Assembly: GCA_019247715.1 (NCBI GenBank)
Contig: JAFBAO010000104.1
Span: 20,931-84,930, forward strand
Reading direction: 5' to 3'
Source of the DNA: Caulobacteraceae bacterium
Lineage (GTDB): Bacteria; Pseudomonadota; Alphaproteobacteria; Caulobacterales; Caulobacteraceae
DNA: 64,000 nucleotides
Below are positions 6,889 through 15,610 of this stretch, piece after piece. The translations under genes were made by a program, and so were the position numbers. Position 1 is the stretch's first letter; every line of letters begins with the position of its first letter. Below the pieces are notes generated by a model. It was given only the letters and a program-made list of their open reading frames with translations. It made no database searches and had not been told where the DNA came from.

Positions 6889-9327
6889 CTACGCCGCGGC
6901 CCCGGCCCCGGCCCTCTGTTCCCCCGCCGGCGGAAAGACCACGCCCCGCGCTTCGAGGTCCTGGATCGCGCCGGCGTCGTAGCCGAGCTCGGCGAGGAGC
7001 GTGCGGTTGTGCTCGCCGTGCAGGCAGACCGGCCCCGCCGCGCCCTGCGCGTCCGAGAAGCGCGGGGAGGGGCCCCAGCGGACGAAGTCGCCGTAGAGCG
7101 GGTGGCGGGTGGTGATGGTGAGGCCGGCCGCCTGCAGGCCGGGGTCGAAGGCGGTGAACCCTTCGATGCCGGCCATGCTCACCGCCGCCGCCCCGACGTC
7201 CGCGGCGCTCAAGGCCGCTTCCCACGCCTGGGCGGGTCGGGCTGCGATGAGGTCCGAGAGCGCCGCCACCAGCTCCGCGTCGTGGCCGCGGCGGGCCGCC
7301 GCATCCTTGAACCGGGGATCGTGCGCGAGGCCGGGGCGCCCGAGGACGCTGGCCAGGGCCTCGAACTCCCTCTGCTCGCGCACCGCGATGCAGAGCCACC
7401 CGTCGTCCGCCGCCCGGTAGAGCCGCTCCAGGGCGCTGAGGCCGTACTCCTCCTCGTCGCAGCGTGGGATGGCCGGCTTGCCTTCGTAGGCGCAGAAGTC
7501 GTCGGAGTAGCACCAGGCGTTGGAGCCGATCATGGAGGTGTTGAGCTGCTGGCCCTCGCCGGTGCGGCGCTGGTGGTAGAGGCCGAGCGCGATGGCCGCC
7601 AGGAGCCCGAGCGAGGCGTTGGAGTCCCCGTCGCTCACCTGGTGCAGGCGCGGGAAGACCACCGCCCGCAGCTCCGCTATGTCCCAGCCCCGCACGCGCT
7701 CGGGCGCCGACCAGTGGCTGGCCTGTCGGCCGAAGCTGCCCGCCACCGTCGCGGCCGCCTGGGCGTAGCAGGCGCGGCGCGCATAGGGCCCGTCGGCGCC
7801 GTAGCCGGCGGCGTTCACGTAGAGCAGCCGCGGATTGATCGCCTTCAGCGTCTCGTAGCCGAGGCCCAGCCTCTCGGGGACGCCGGTGCGAAAGCCGTTC
7901 ACGAACACGTCGGCCTTGGCCGCCAGCGCCTGGGCGATGCGCTTGCCCTCGTCGGTGCGCAGGTCGAGGGCGATGCTCTCCTTGCCGGCCGCGGTCTTGC
8001 TGGAGCCTACCTCGGGACCGAAGGAGCGGCGGTGAGGATCGCCCGCCCGGTCCTCGATCTTGATCACCCGCGCTCCCAGCGCCGCCAGCATCGTGAGCCC
8101 GTAGGGCATGGCGTAGAAGCAGCCGAACTCGATGATCGTCACCCCGGCGAAGGGGCAGGCGGGGGCGGGCGCGCCGCCGGCGGGCGCGCGATGTCCGACC
8201 AGCGGGCCGCGCCATTGTCCGAGCCGAGGCGCAGGCCGGGTGGGGGCGAGGGGCGTCTTCTCGAAGTGGCCGATGGGGCCCACCTGGCGGATCGGCCCGA
8301 CCTCGGGGTCGTCGATGGTGATCACGTCGCCGTTGTGGACGATCTGAGGATGCCGCAGGCCTTCCTCGGAGGTCCCGGCGATCTCGAAAGCGATGTCGAG
8401 ATTGGCTTCCAGGAGCGGGCGCCAGTGGTCGAGCGGCTTTTCGAGGAAGGCCTCGAGCAGCATGTCCTCCCACGCCTGAGCGTCCTCCGCCGTATCGAAC
8501 GACGGCAGGTTTCTGAAACGCGGGTCGGAGAGCCGGTCGGTGACGCCCGCCACCTCGCAGAGCGCTTTGCCCTGGTGCGGCAGCATGGTGGTGGTCTGGA
8601 TCAGGCGCCCGTCCTTGGTCGCCAGCAGCACCGCGTAGCGGCTGAAAACGCCGATCTGGCCGGCGTCCGCCTCGCCCGGCTTGCGGCGGGCGGCGAGCTG
8701 CCTCAGGACCGCGCCGAAGTAGTCCACGGCCTCGAGGCCCGAGGCGAGGGTGGCCTCGACGCTCTGGCCGCGCCCGGTCGCTTCGCGCGCCAGCAGCGCG
8801 GCGATGATCCCCGCCACGCTCTGCATGGCCGCGCCGAAGCTCGCCCAGGGGACCGGTTTCAGGAGCGGGCCGTCGCGGTGGGAGAAGAGCCCGCGCGACC
8901 ACAGGCCCATCTTGGCGGCCACGATCCAGTCGCAGGCCTTCAGGCCCGCATAGGGGCCGTCGGGGCCGAACCCGCTGATGGCGCAGTGGACCAGGGCCGG
9001 GTTGGCGGCTCGCAGGGTCTCGGCGTCGACGCCCCACCGCTTCGTCACGCCCGGGCCGAACGCCTCGATCACCACGTCGGCCTCGGCGGCCATGGCGCGC
9101 AGGGCCTCCTGACCGGCGGCGGTCCTGAGGTCGCACGCGCAGCTCTCCTTGCCGCGGTTCCAGATCCGAAAGCCGCTGGGGTTGTGCCTGCGCAGGCTGT
9201 CGCCCTCGGGGGGCTCGAGCTTGACGACCCGTGCGCCGGCGTCGGCCAGCACCATCGCGGCCATCGAGCCCGCCATGCTGCCCGCGCCGATCTCGAGCAC
9301 GTTCAGGCCTTCGCAGATCGCGCTCAT
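6889..9327 (-). CDS. Fused tandem CaiB/BaiF-type CoA-transferase
   Basis: 812 residues made of two class III CoA-transferase domains: 1-370 (LNVLEIGAGSMAGSMAAMVLADAGARVVKLE) and 390-800 (VTIIEFGCFYAMPYGLTMLAALGARVIKIE). Such enzymes move CoA between carboxylic acids through an Asp-bound anhydride. The second domain has GDSNAS, where Asp568 fits the catalytic Asp; the first has PWASFG (158-165) at the same place with no Asp, so only the C-terminal half is likely catalytic. GGGAGGG lies 6 nt before the ATG. A promoter with an operator-like palindrome lies just upstream, shared in sequence with the hyuAB operon promoter, so both probably serve one pathway. Substrate unknown. Confidence 0.9.
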   Translation of the reverse strand: MSAICEGLNVLEIGAGSMAGSMAAMVLADAGARVVKLEPPEGDSLRRHNPSGFRIWNRGKESCACDLRTAAGQEALRAMAAEADVVIEAFGPGVTKRWGVDAETLRAANPALVHCAISGFGPDGPYAGLKACDWIVAAKMGLWSRGLFSHRDGPLLKPVPWASFGAAMQSVAGIIAALLAREATGRGQSVEATLASGLEAVDYFGAVLRQLAARRKPGEADAGQIGVFSRYAVLLATKDGRLIQTTTMLPHQGKALCEVAGVTDRLSDPRFRNLPSFDTAEDAQAWEDMLLEAFLEKPLDHWRPLLEANLDIAFEIAGTSEEGLRHPQIVHNGDVITIDDPEVGPIRQVGPIGHFEKTPLAPTRPAPRLGQWRGPLVGHRAPAGGAPAPACPFAGVTIIEFGCFYAMPYGLTMLAALGARVIKIEDRAGDPHRRSFGPEVGSSKTAAGKESIALDLRTDEGKRIAQALAAKADVFVNGFRTGVPERLGLGYETLKAINPRLLYVNAAGYGADGPYARRACYAQAAATVAGSFGRQASHWSAPERVRGWDIAELRAVVFPRLHQVSDGDSNASLGLLAAIALGLYHQRRTGEGQQLNTSMIGSNAWCYSDDFCAYEGKPAIPRCDEEEYGLSALERLYRAADDGWLCIAVREQREFEALASVLGRPGLAHDPRFKDAAARRGHDAELVAALSDLIAARPAQAWEAALSAADVGAAAVSMAGIEGFTAFDPGLQAAGLTITTRHPLYGDFVRWGPSPRFSDAQGAAGPVCLHGEHNRTLLAELGYDAGAIQDLEARGVVFPPAGEQRAGAGAAA

Positions 9328-9368
9328 GATCCACCCTCCCTCGGCCGCGCCCGTCGGACGTCGGCCAG

Positions 9369-9398
9369 AATGCTACGCAGCGTATTATTTGAGGTCAA
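9369..9398 (-). promoter_or_regulatory. caiB promoter with TetR-type operator
   Basis: On the minus strand TTGACC (9398-9393), a 17-bp spacer and TAGCAT (9375-9370) form a sigma-70-like promoter. The palindrome TACGCAGCGTA (9374-9384) overlaps spacer and -10. The 21-bp block 9369-9389 matches 10150-10170 at 17 of 21 positions. Binding by the TetR protein encoded between the two sites is inferred. Confidence 0.65.
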
Positions 9399-10108
9399 TC
9401 TGGGGCGGGACCGCGCGGCCGGCCGGGCGCCGCCCCGGTCGCGAGGGTTCCGTGCAGGAACATCCTGACCGCCTCGTCGGCCAGTCTGCCGCGCTGCTCG
9501 GCGTCCAAGGTGGCGGGGAACAGCAGAAACCGCGTCCCGCCCACCGCCATCTGGGTGAAGTTCGCCGCCGCCTCCTGGGTGTCGGCGATTTCGAGGACGC
9601 CGCGGTCCTTGAGCGCCTGCAGGTAGTCGATGAGGGGCCTCAGCGATATCCGGTAGGTTATGTCGTGGACCGTCTGCGCGAGGTCGGGCAGGCGGGTCGC
9701 CTCGGCGTAGATGACGCGGTAGAGGGCGAGCGACTCGCTGGACCATTGCTCGTAGCTCACCAGCGCCACCGCGCGCAGCGTCCCCGTCGGATCGTCGAGG
9801 TCGAACGTCACGTTCCGCCAGATGTCGCCGATGCGGGTGAGCGTGCGCCGCACCAGCGCCTCGAACAGACCGGGCTTCTCCCCGAAGTTCCGGTAGATCG
9901 TCGCCTTGCCCACGCCGGCCGTCCTGGCGATCCGCTCGATGTTGGCGCCGCCGAAGCCGTGGGCGGTGAACTCCTGCATCGCCACGTCGAGGATCCGCTC
10001 GAGACGCCGCGGCCCCTCGTGGGCCGCCGGCCGGCCGGCCTTCGCCGGAAAGGCGACCACCGGGGCGGCCCCGCCGGGCGGTTTGGAGCGCGCGCTCAGC
10101 TTCTTCAA
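9395..10108 (-). CDS. TetR-family transcriptional regulator (local regulator of caiB and hyuAB)
   Basis: 237 residues. The N-terminal TetR HTH (RRLERILDVAMQEFTAHGFGGANIERIARTAGVGKATIYRNFGEKPGLFEALV) is clear and is followed by a helical ligand-binding domain with a TetR_C_7-like tail. A TTG at 10108 with AGGGAG upstream is chosen; the frame stays open to a TTG at 10150 that would run into the operator. The gene lies between two promoters bearing the same palindrome, pointing to autoregulation and control of both outward units. The ligand may be an acyl-CoA or a pathway acid. Confidence 0.88.
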   Translation of the reverse strand: MKKLSARSKPPGGAAPVVAFPAKAGRPAAHEGPRRLERILDVAMQEFTAHGFGGANIERIARTAGVGKATIYRNFGEKPGLFEALVRRTLTRIGDIWRNVTFDLDDPTGTLRAVALVSYEQWSSESLALYRVIYAEATRLPDLAQTVHDITYRISLRPLIDYLQALKDRGVLEIADTQEAAANFTQMAVGGTRFLLFPATLDAEQRGRLADEAVRMFLHGTLATGAAPGRPRGPAPD

Positions 10109-10141
10109 AATCCGCGAACTCCCTGCCAGGCGACTTCGTCC

Positions 10142-10170
10142 TTGACCCAAATGCTACGCGCCGTATCGTT
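10142..10170 (+). promoter_or_regulatory. Promoter/operator of the hyuAB operon and tetR
   Basis: TTGACC (10142-10147), a 16-bp spacer and TATCGT (10164-10169) face the zinc-ribbon gene. The near-palindrome TACGCGCCGTA (10155-10165) overlaps it, within a 21-bp block almost the same as that at 9369-9389. It is almost centred between the tetR start (10108) and the gene at 10217. Confidence 0.65.
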
Positions 10171-10216
10171 GTTGGCGGCCGTCTAAAATGACATCATTCG
10201 GGAGGTCGAATAAGCC

Positions 10217-10450
10217 ATGGCGCCTGCCAAGCCCTCCGAACGCCCCGCCGCTCCGACCACCGAGGTTGTCCGCACGCCCGTCGAGGGCGCCTGCCCCGAA
10301 TGCGGCCGCTCGGATCTCAAGCAATATCCGGTGCTGGCCTTCGGCGGCTGGTTCCAGGTGGTCAAGTGCCAATCCTGCCTCTGCTCGGTGCGGCGCGAGC
10401 CCTGGACGCGGCTGGGCTGGATAACCTTGCCCGAGGAGGGCTTCCTTTGA
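10217..10450 (+). CDS. Small zinc-ribbon protein heading the hyuAB operon
   Basis: 77 residues with CPEC (about 26-29) and CQSC (about 52-55), two Cys-x2-Cys knuckles separated by a beta hairpin (LAFGGWFQVVK), then REPWTRLGWITLPEEGF. It is likely a zinc-binding accessory subunit. Acetone carboxylase and related HyuA/HyuB enzymes have a small metal-binding third subunit, so an analogous role is plausible but unproven. The hyuA start overlaps its stop as TTGA, indicating coupled translation. Confidence 0.75.
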   Translation: MAPAKPSERPAAPTTEVVRTPVEGACPECGRSDLKQYPVLAFGGWFQVVKCQSCLCSVRREPWTRLGWITLPEEGFL

Positions 10451-12492
10451 CCGCCGCCGGCTCGATGCTGGTGGGGGTCGACGTGGGCGGCACCTTCACC
10501 GACATCGTCTCCGTGGACGAAGCCGGGCTCATCACGCCCGCCAAGATCGCCACCGACCCGCGGTCGAGCGACGGCCCGGTGCTGGCCGGCGCGGCGGCGG
10601 TGGGCGTCGAGCGCGCCACGGTGTTCAACCTCGCCACCACCGCCGGCCTGAACGCGGTCATCACCCGCAACCTGCCGAAAGTGGCCTTCCTCACCACCCA
10701 GGGCCACCGCGACATACCGGACATGGGGTCCATCTCGCGGCCGGTGGAATTCCTCACCCAGCCCCGGTGGCGCCGCTCGTTCGGCGACGCCAATCGCCCG
10801 ATCGTGCCCCGCTATCTGCGGCGCGGCGTGCGCGAGCGTATCACCGCCGCCGGCGAGGTCTTCATCCCCTTCGACGAGGCCCAGGCGCGCGAGGAGCTGC
10901 GGCTGCTGAAGCGCTGCAACGTCGAAGGCGTCGCCATCTGCCTACTGAACTCCTACGTCAATCCGGCCCACGAGCAGCGGCTGAAGGTGCTGGTCCGCGA
11001 GGAGCTCGGCGACATCGCCTGTTCGGTCTCCAGCGAGGTCTCGCCCATCGCCATGGAGTATCCGCGCGCCACCACGACGATCGTCGACGTGCTGATGAAG
11101 CTCAAGTACGGCGACTACACCGACCGGCTTCAGCAGGGGCTGAAAGCGGCCGGCTTCGGCGGCGAATTCAACTACGCCGACTGCCGGGCCATGCTGATGC
11201 CGGCCAGCTACGCCATGGAGCGGCCCTATCGCCTGGTGGTCGGCGGACCCGCCGCGGGCGTCGTCTCCTCGGCCCACTTCGGCGGCATGATCGACGACGG
11301 CGACCTGATCTGCGCCGACGTCGGCGGCACCTCCACCGATATCAGCGTGGTCCTGAAGGGCGAGCCCTGGGTCAATCCTACCTTCGAGCTCGAGCATGAC
11401 CTCAACGTCTCCGCCCTCTCCATCGACGTGATCACCCTGGGCGCCGGAGGCGGCAGCATCGTCTCGGTGAGTCCCACCGGTGACATCCGGGTCGGGCCCG
11501 AGAGCGCCGGCGCCGATCCCGGCCCCGCGGCCTATGGGCGGGGCGGCGCGCGGCCGACCATCACCGACACCGCCCTGCTCGCCGGCATCCTCGCGCCCGA
11601 CGCCTTCCTCGGCGGGCGCATGCCGCTCTATCCCGAGCGCGCCCGCGCCGCCTTCGAGGCCTTGGAGACGCCCATGCCGCTCGCCGAGCGGGTGCGCCAG
11701 GCCTGGGCGGTGGGCGTGCACAACATCGCCGAGGGCATCTTCAACATCTCGGTGCGGCGGGGGATCGATCCGCGCGATTTCACCTTGATGGCTTACGGCG
11801 CCGCCGGGCCGATGCTGCTGCCGGCGGTGCTTGACGTGCTGGCCTTGCGCCGAGTGGTCGTTCCCCCGCATCCGGGATTGTTCAGCGCGCTAGGGCTGCT
11901 GAGCGCCGACCTTTCCTTCATGGACCAGCGCAGCGCCCACCTCATCCTCACCCCCGAGGCGGCGCCGAAGCTCGACGCCATCTTCAAGGGGCTGGAGGAA
12001 TCGCTGCGCGGCCAGGTGAAGAAGGCGCACGGCGAGGTGGAGTTCCGCCGCAGCTTCGATGCGCGCCTCGCCGGCCAGGCCTGGGTCACCCCGCTCATCG
12101 AGGTAGGCGGCGGCGACATCACCCCCGAGGAGGTGGGCCGCATGCAGGTCGCCTTTCACGACACCTACGAGCGACGCAACGGCAACCGCTTCACCCGCTT
12201 CCCGGTGGAGGGGGTGACCTATCGCGTCCAGGCCGTCGTCCGCTCGCCGAAGGTGGCCTATCCGTCGGTCGCGCCGAGAAGAAGCGGGGGCGTGCCGGCG
12301 CCGGCGGCGACCGTGACGCTGAATTTCATCTACGGCGAGGACGTGCGCGCGCAGGTCTACCAACGCGCCGATCTCTGCGCGGGCGACCGCATCGCCGGGC
12401 CGTCCATCGTGCGCGAGGAGATGTCCACTACCTTCACGCCGCGCGGACGCAGCCTCGAAGTCGGCGCGTTCGGCGAACTGATCATCACTTGA
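10447..12492 (+). CDS. Hydantoinase/oxoprolinase subunit A (HyuA-like ATPase)
   Basis: 681 residues with the ASKHA-type phosphate motif DVGGTFTD at residues 12-19, a second nucleotide motif CADVGGTSTDISVV, and GAGGGSIV. HyuA-type subunits bind ATP and activate substrates for amide hydrolysis (hydantoin, 5-oxoproline, caprolactam) or carboxylation (acetone, acetophenone). A TTG start at 10447 is chosen because GAGGAGGG lies 6 nt upstream and it overlaps the previous stop; the ATG at 10465 lacks a Shine-Dalgarno. hyuB follows 17 nt later. No sequence feature fixes the substrate. Confidence 0.92.
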   Translation: MTAAGSMLVGVDVGGTFTDIVSVDEAGLITPAKIATDPRSSDGPVLAGAAAVGVERATVFNLATTAGLNAVITRNLPKVAFLTTQGHRDIPDMGSISRPVEFLTQPRWRRSFGDANRPIVPRYLRRGVRERITAAGEVFIPFDEAQAREELRLLKRCNVEGVAICLLNSYVNPAHEQRLKVLVREELGDIACSVSSEVSPIAMEYPRATTTIVDVLMKLKYGDYTDRLQQGLKAAGFGGEFNYADCRAMLMPASYAMERPYRLVVGGPAAGVVSSAHFGGMIDDGDLICADVGGTSTDISVVLKGEPWVNPTFELEHDLNVSALSIDVITLGAGGGSIVSVSPTGDIRVGPESAGADPGPAAYGRGGARPTITDTALLAGILAPDAFLGGRMPLYPERARAAFEALETPMPLAERVRQAWAVGVHNIAEGIFNISVRRGIDPRDFTLMAYGAAGPMLLPAVLDVLALRRVVVPPHPGLFSALGLLSADLSFMDQRSAHLILTPEAAPKLDAIFKGLEESLRGQVKKAHGEVEFRRSFDARLAGQAWVTPLIEVGGGDITPEEVGRMQVAFHDTYERRNGNRFTRFPVEGVTYRVQAVVRSPKVAYPSVAPRRSGGVPAPAATVTLNFIYGEDVRAQVYQRADLCAGDRIAGPSIVREEMSTTFTPRGRSLEVGAFGELIIT

Positions 12493-12509
12493 GCGGGAGA
12501 GGCGACGCC

Positions 12510-14471
12510 ATGGCTGTCTCACCAACGCCTATGACCTCGGAGCGGTCCACGGAGCGCCTGCGCGACCTGGTGGGCCAGGCGTTCGAGAGCCGCTACGATT
12601 GCGACCGCTTCACCGCCACCGTGCTCACGAACCGGTTCGTGTTCATCATCGAGCACCTGGTGTCGCGAATCCTGACGACGGCGTTCTCGCCGATCGTGCG
12701 CACCGGGTCCGACTTCGCCGTCTGCCTGCTCGGGCCGCCGGAGCTGCTCTATCCGATGATCGCGGTCAGCAACACCATTCCGGTCTTCACCGGATCGTTG
12801 CCCGACGCGGTGCGGATCAGCCTGGAAGAGTACGGGCTGGAGAAGCTGCGGCCGGGCGACGTGATCGTGGTCAACGACTACTACCGCGTTGGCACCCACG
12901 CCAACGACACCTGCTTCATCCGCCCGATCTTCCACGACGGGAAGATCGTCGCGGTGATCACCGTGCGCGCCCACATGATGGACATGGGCGGGACCACCCC
13001 CGGCGGCTTCGGCCTCACCAAGCGCAATATCTACGAGGACAGCTTCCGCCTGCCGCCCACCCTGCTGTTCAGCCAGGGCGAGCCGGTGGCGTCGGTGTTC
13101 CGGCTGATCTTCACTAACACCCGTTTCGGGCCGACCATCTTCCCCGACATCCAGTCGATCCGGTCGAGCCTGGAGATGGCCGACGACCACGTCCAGGATT
13201 CCATCGCCAAATACGGCCTCGCCGCCTTCCTGGGCTCGATCCGCTACGCCTGCGACGCTTCGGCCGAGACCATGGGCGACGCCCTGGCCGCGATCCCCGA
13301 CGGCGTCTACGAGGGAATCGAGACGCTCGACGGCGACGGCCTGCCCGAAAGCCCAGTGTATCGGGTCAAGGTGCGAATCCACAAGGTCGGACGCCGGGCC
13401 GAGTTCGACTGGAGCGGCTCGTCGCGCGCCTCGCGCACCGCCCTCAACGCCGCCTGGCTCGACGTGAAGACGGCGATCACCGTCGGGCTGAAGTGCCTGA
13501 TCGAGCCGCAGGCGAGGCTCACCTCGGGCTCGCTGCGCAACGTGGACATCGTCCTGCCGCCCGACGCGATCCTCAATCCGAATCCGTTTCACGCCTGCCA
13601 ATTCTACAACGAGATCGTGATCGCCATGATGCTGGCGGTGTTCCGGGCCCTGACGCCGGCGCTCGGCTCGAACGCCTTCGCCTCCGAGGCCGTCCCCACC
13701 CACAACTTCGTCAGCGGCCTCTGGCCCGACGGCGCCCCCTGGGCGTCGCTCGGGGCCGGCAATTCGAACAACCCCTGGGGCGCGTCGGAATTCGGCGACG
13801 GCGACAGCTGCCAGACCAGCCTCCTCTACAATTCCATAAGGTCGGGCGTGGAGGACGCCGAGCGGGAGGGATTCGCGCTCGCGCTATCGGGGGATGCTTT
13901 GCCGGACACCGGCGGTCCGGGCGCGCATCGCGGAGGCTCGTCCCAGGTGAACGACACCTACTGGCTTCACGAGGGCGTCCACGTCCTCATGAACCTTCAC
14001 ACGCTTCAACCTCCGGGCGGCGGCGGCGTGGCCGATGGGCGCCCAGGCCTTTCGGGCGGCGCCTGGTGCTGGGACCCGGGCAACGCCGCCGTGGATCCGC
14101 GCGCGTCCATACCGAGGGACATCGTGAGCGGCATTTACCGAGAGGCCAGGCCCATGCTCGGCCTCATCGATCCGGAATCGAAGGTGCTCGACCGCAACGG
14201 CGTCTCCGTTCCGAGCGGCACGGGGGTGCGGGTGCCGGCCGGCTCGGTGGTCCGGGTGATCACCAACGGCGCCGGCGGGTGGGGCGATCCCTTCCAGCGC
14301 GATGTCGAACGCGTCCTGCGCGACGTGCGCGACGAGCACGTGACGCTGGAAGGCGCGGCGCGGGACTACGGCGTCGTGGTGCGCGGCGATCCGGCGAGGG
14401 ATCCGGAGGGGCTCACCATCGATCACGAGGCCACGGCGCGGCTGCGCGGCGACAGGGTCGCCGCGGAATAG
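12510..14471 (+). CDS. Hydantoinase/oxoprolinase subunit B (HyuB-like)
   Basis: 653 residues, spanning the whole HyuB family: VNDYYRVGTHANDTCFIRPIF and VRAHMMDMGG are the metal-site region, QFYNEIVIAMMLAVF and NGAGGWGDPFQRD the conserved C-terminal blocks. HyuB carries the metal centre partnering HyuA. GGGAGAGG 7 nt upstream supports the ATG at 12510; a TTG at 12489 overlapping the hyuA stop is an alternative. It is followed by an APH-like kinase gene, unusual for plain 5-oxoprolinases and suggesting a dedicated catabolic pathway. Confidence 0.92.
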   Translation: MAVSPTPMTSERSTERLRDLVGQAFESRYDCDRFTATVLTNRFVFIIEHLVSRILTTAFSPIVRTGSDFAVCLLGPPELLYPMIAVSNTIPVFTGSLPDAVRISLEEYGLEKLRPGDVIVVNDYYRVGTHANDTCFIRPIFHDGKIVAVITVRAHMMDMGGTTPGGFGLTKRNIYEDSFRLPPTLLFSQGEPVASVFRLIFTNTRFGPTIFPDIQSIRSSLEMADDHVQDSIAKYGLAAFLGSIRYACDASAETMGDALAAIPDGVYEGIETLDGDGLPESPVYRVKVRIHKVGRRAEFDWSGSSRASRTALNAAWLDVKTAITVGLKCLIEPQARLTSGSLRNVDIVLPPDAILNPNPFHACQFYNEIVIAMMLAVFRALTPALGSNAFASEAVPTHNFVSGLWPDGAPWASLGAGNSNNPWGASEFGDGDSCQTSLLYNSIRSGVEDAEREGFALALSGDALPDTGGPGAHRGGSSQVNDTYWLHEGVHVLMNLHTLQPPGGGGVADGRPGLSGGAWCWDPGNAAVDPRASIPRDIVSGIYREARPMLGLIDPESKVLDRNGVSVPSGTGVRVPAGSVVRVITNGAGGWGDPFQRDVERVLRDVRDEHVTLEGAARDYGVVVRGDPARDPEGLTIDHEATARLRGDRVAAE

Positions 14472-14522
14472 CCGAGCACACGGAAGCCGCCGACCATCGG
14501 CGTTGGGATGGGAGCGAGGAAC

Positions 14523-15599
14523 ATGACGGCTGCGGTTGCGTCCAGGCCGAGGCGTCTGCCGCGCGAGGTGGGCGACATCGACGCCGTCTGGCTGACGGCG
14601 GCGCTGGCGCGCAACTATCCGGGCGTCGAGGTCAGGTCAGCGTACGTCGGCGACGTCACCGTGGGCTCGGCCACGAGGGTGCGCCTGCTCCTGGACTACA
14701 ACGACGCGGGGCACGAGGCCGGCCTTCCTCCCACCATGTGGCTGAAGGGGACCTTCATCCGGCACGACCACACCTATGACATCGGCATGGTCGGTGAGGC
14801 GCATTTCTATCTCCACTGGGCGGCCGACCTGCCGATCCGGCTGCCGAAGGCCTATTACGCCGAAGCCGACACCGAGATCGGGCAGGGCCTGGTGCTGCTG
14901 GAGGATCTGCTGGCCCGCAACGTCAGGTTCGGAACCGCCTTCAAGCCGCTTTCGCTGGACGAGCAGCAGGCGACGCTGGAGTACCTGGCGGCCTTCCACG
15001 CGAGGTGGTGGGGATCGCCGCGGCTGGCCGAGCTGCCGCCGATGTCGAACCACTTCGCGCGCATCGTGCCCACCTTCGATCACCAGTTGGAGCCTTCCTA
15101 CTATGCCGCCAGCCTGGCCAGGCGCTGGCCGTCGGCGCCCGCGGCCTACCGGGATCCCGACAGGATCTGGGCGGCGATCAGGGCCAACTGGCGCCAGGGC
15201 GCAGAGCAGCCCCGGTGCATGATCCACGGCGATCCGCATGCCGGGAACATGTACTTCGAGCGCGACGGGCGCCCCGCGTACCTGGACTGGCAGACCTTGA
15301 GCGGCCCCTACATGCACGACGTCGGCTATTCGCTGGTGGGCAACATCACCCCGGCCGACCGACGGCGCGGGGACCGCGATCTCATCGCCGGCTATCTCGC
15401 CGCCCTGCGCCGCAACGGGGTCGAGAACCCGCCCGACTTCGAGGACGCCTGGCTGGCCTACCGCCGCACGCTCATCCACGGCTACATGTGGGTCGCCTGC
15501 CCGGCCGAGATGCAGCCGGAAGAGATTTGCGCCGCCAGCGCCGAGAGGTTCGTCGAGGCGGTCGCCGATCTCGATACTTTCGGCGCCCTGGGCTTGTAG
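14523..15599 (+). CDS. Aminoglycoside phosphotransferase/choline kinase-fold protein
   Basis: 358 residues with the APH-fold catalytic loop IHGDPHAGNMYF (His235) and the metal-binding DWQ (Asp255). The N-terminal lobe contains WLKGTF and QGLVLLEDL. Members of this branch occur in xenobiotic and steroid catabolic clusters and phosphorylate alcohols or act as unspecified kinases; antibiotic resistance is unlikely from context. GAGG upstream supports the ATG at 14523 over 14508. It is the fourth gene of the operon, 51 nt after hyuB. Confidence 0.85.
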   Translation: MTAAVASRPRRLPREVGDIDAVWLTAALARNYPGVEVRSAYVGDVTVGSATRVRLLLDYNDAGHEAGLPPTMWLKGTFIRHDHTYDIGMVGEAHFYLHWAADLPIRLPKAYYAEADTEIGQGLVLLEDLLARNVRFGTAFKPLSLDEQQATLEYLAAFHARWWGSPRLAELPPMSNHFARIVPTFDHQLEPSYYAASLARRWPSAPAAYRDPDRIWAAIRANWRQGAEQPRCMIHGDPHAGNMYFERDGRPAYLDWQTLSGPYMHDVGYSLVGNITPADRRRGDRDLIAGYLAALRRNGVENPPDFEDAWLAYRRTLIHGYMWVACPAEMQPEEICAASAERFVEAVADLDTFGALGL

Positions 15600-15610
15600 G
15601 GCTCGGCGCC

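Noticed and set aside
6728..9468. Very long open frames opposite or out of frame with the CoA-transferase gene
   Set aside because: G+C-rich codon bias leaves antisense frames open; these translate to Arg/Gly/Pro/Ala-rich text with no domain, while the 812-aa frame has clear CaiB motifs.
14523..15599. Aminoglycoside resistance gene
   Set aside because: The APH fold is shared with many metabolic kinases; the gene is embedded in a catabolic operon and has no close likeness to resistance enzymes.
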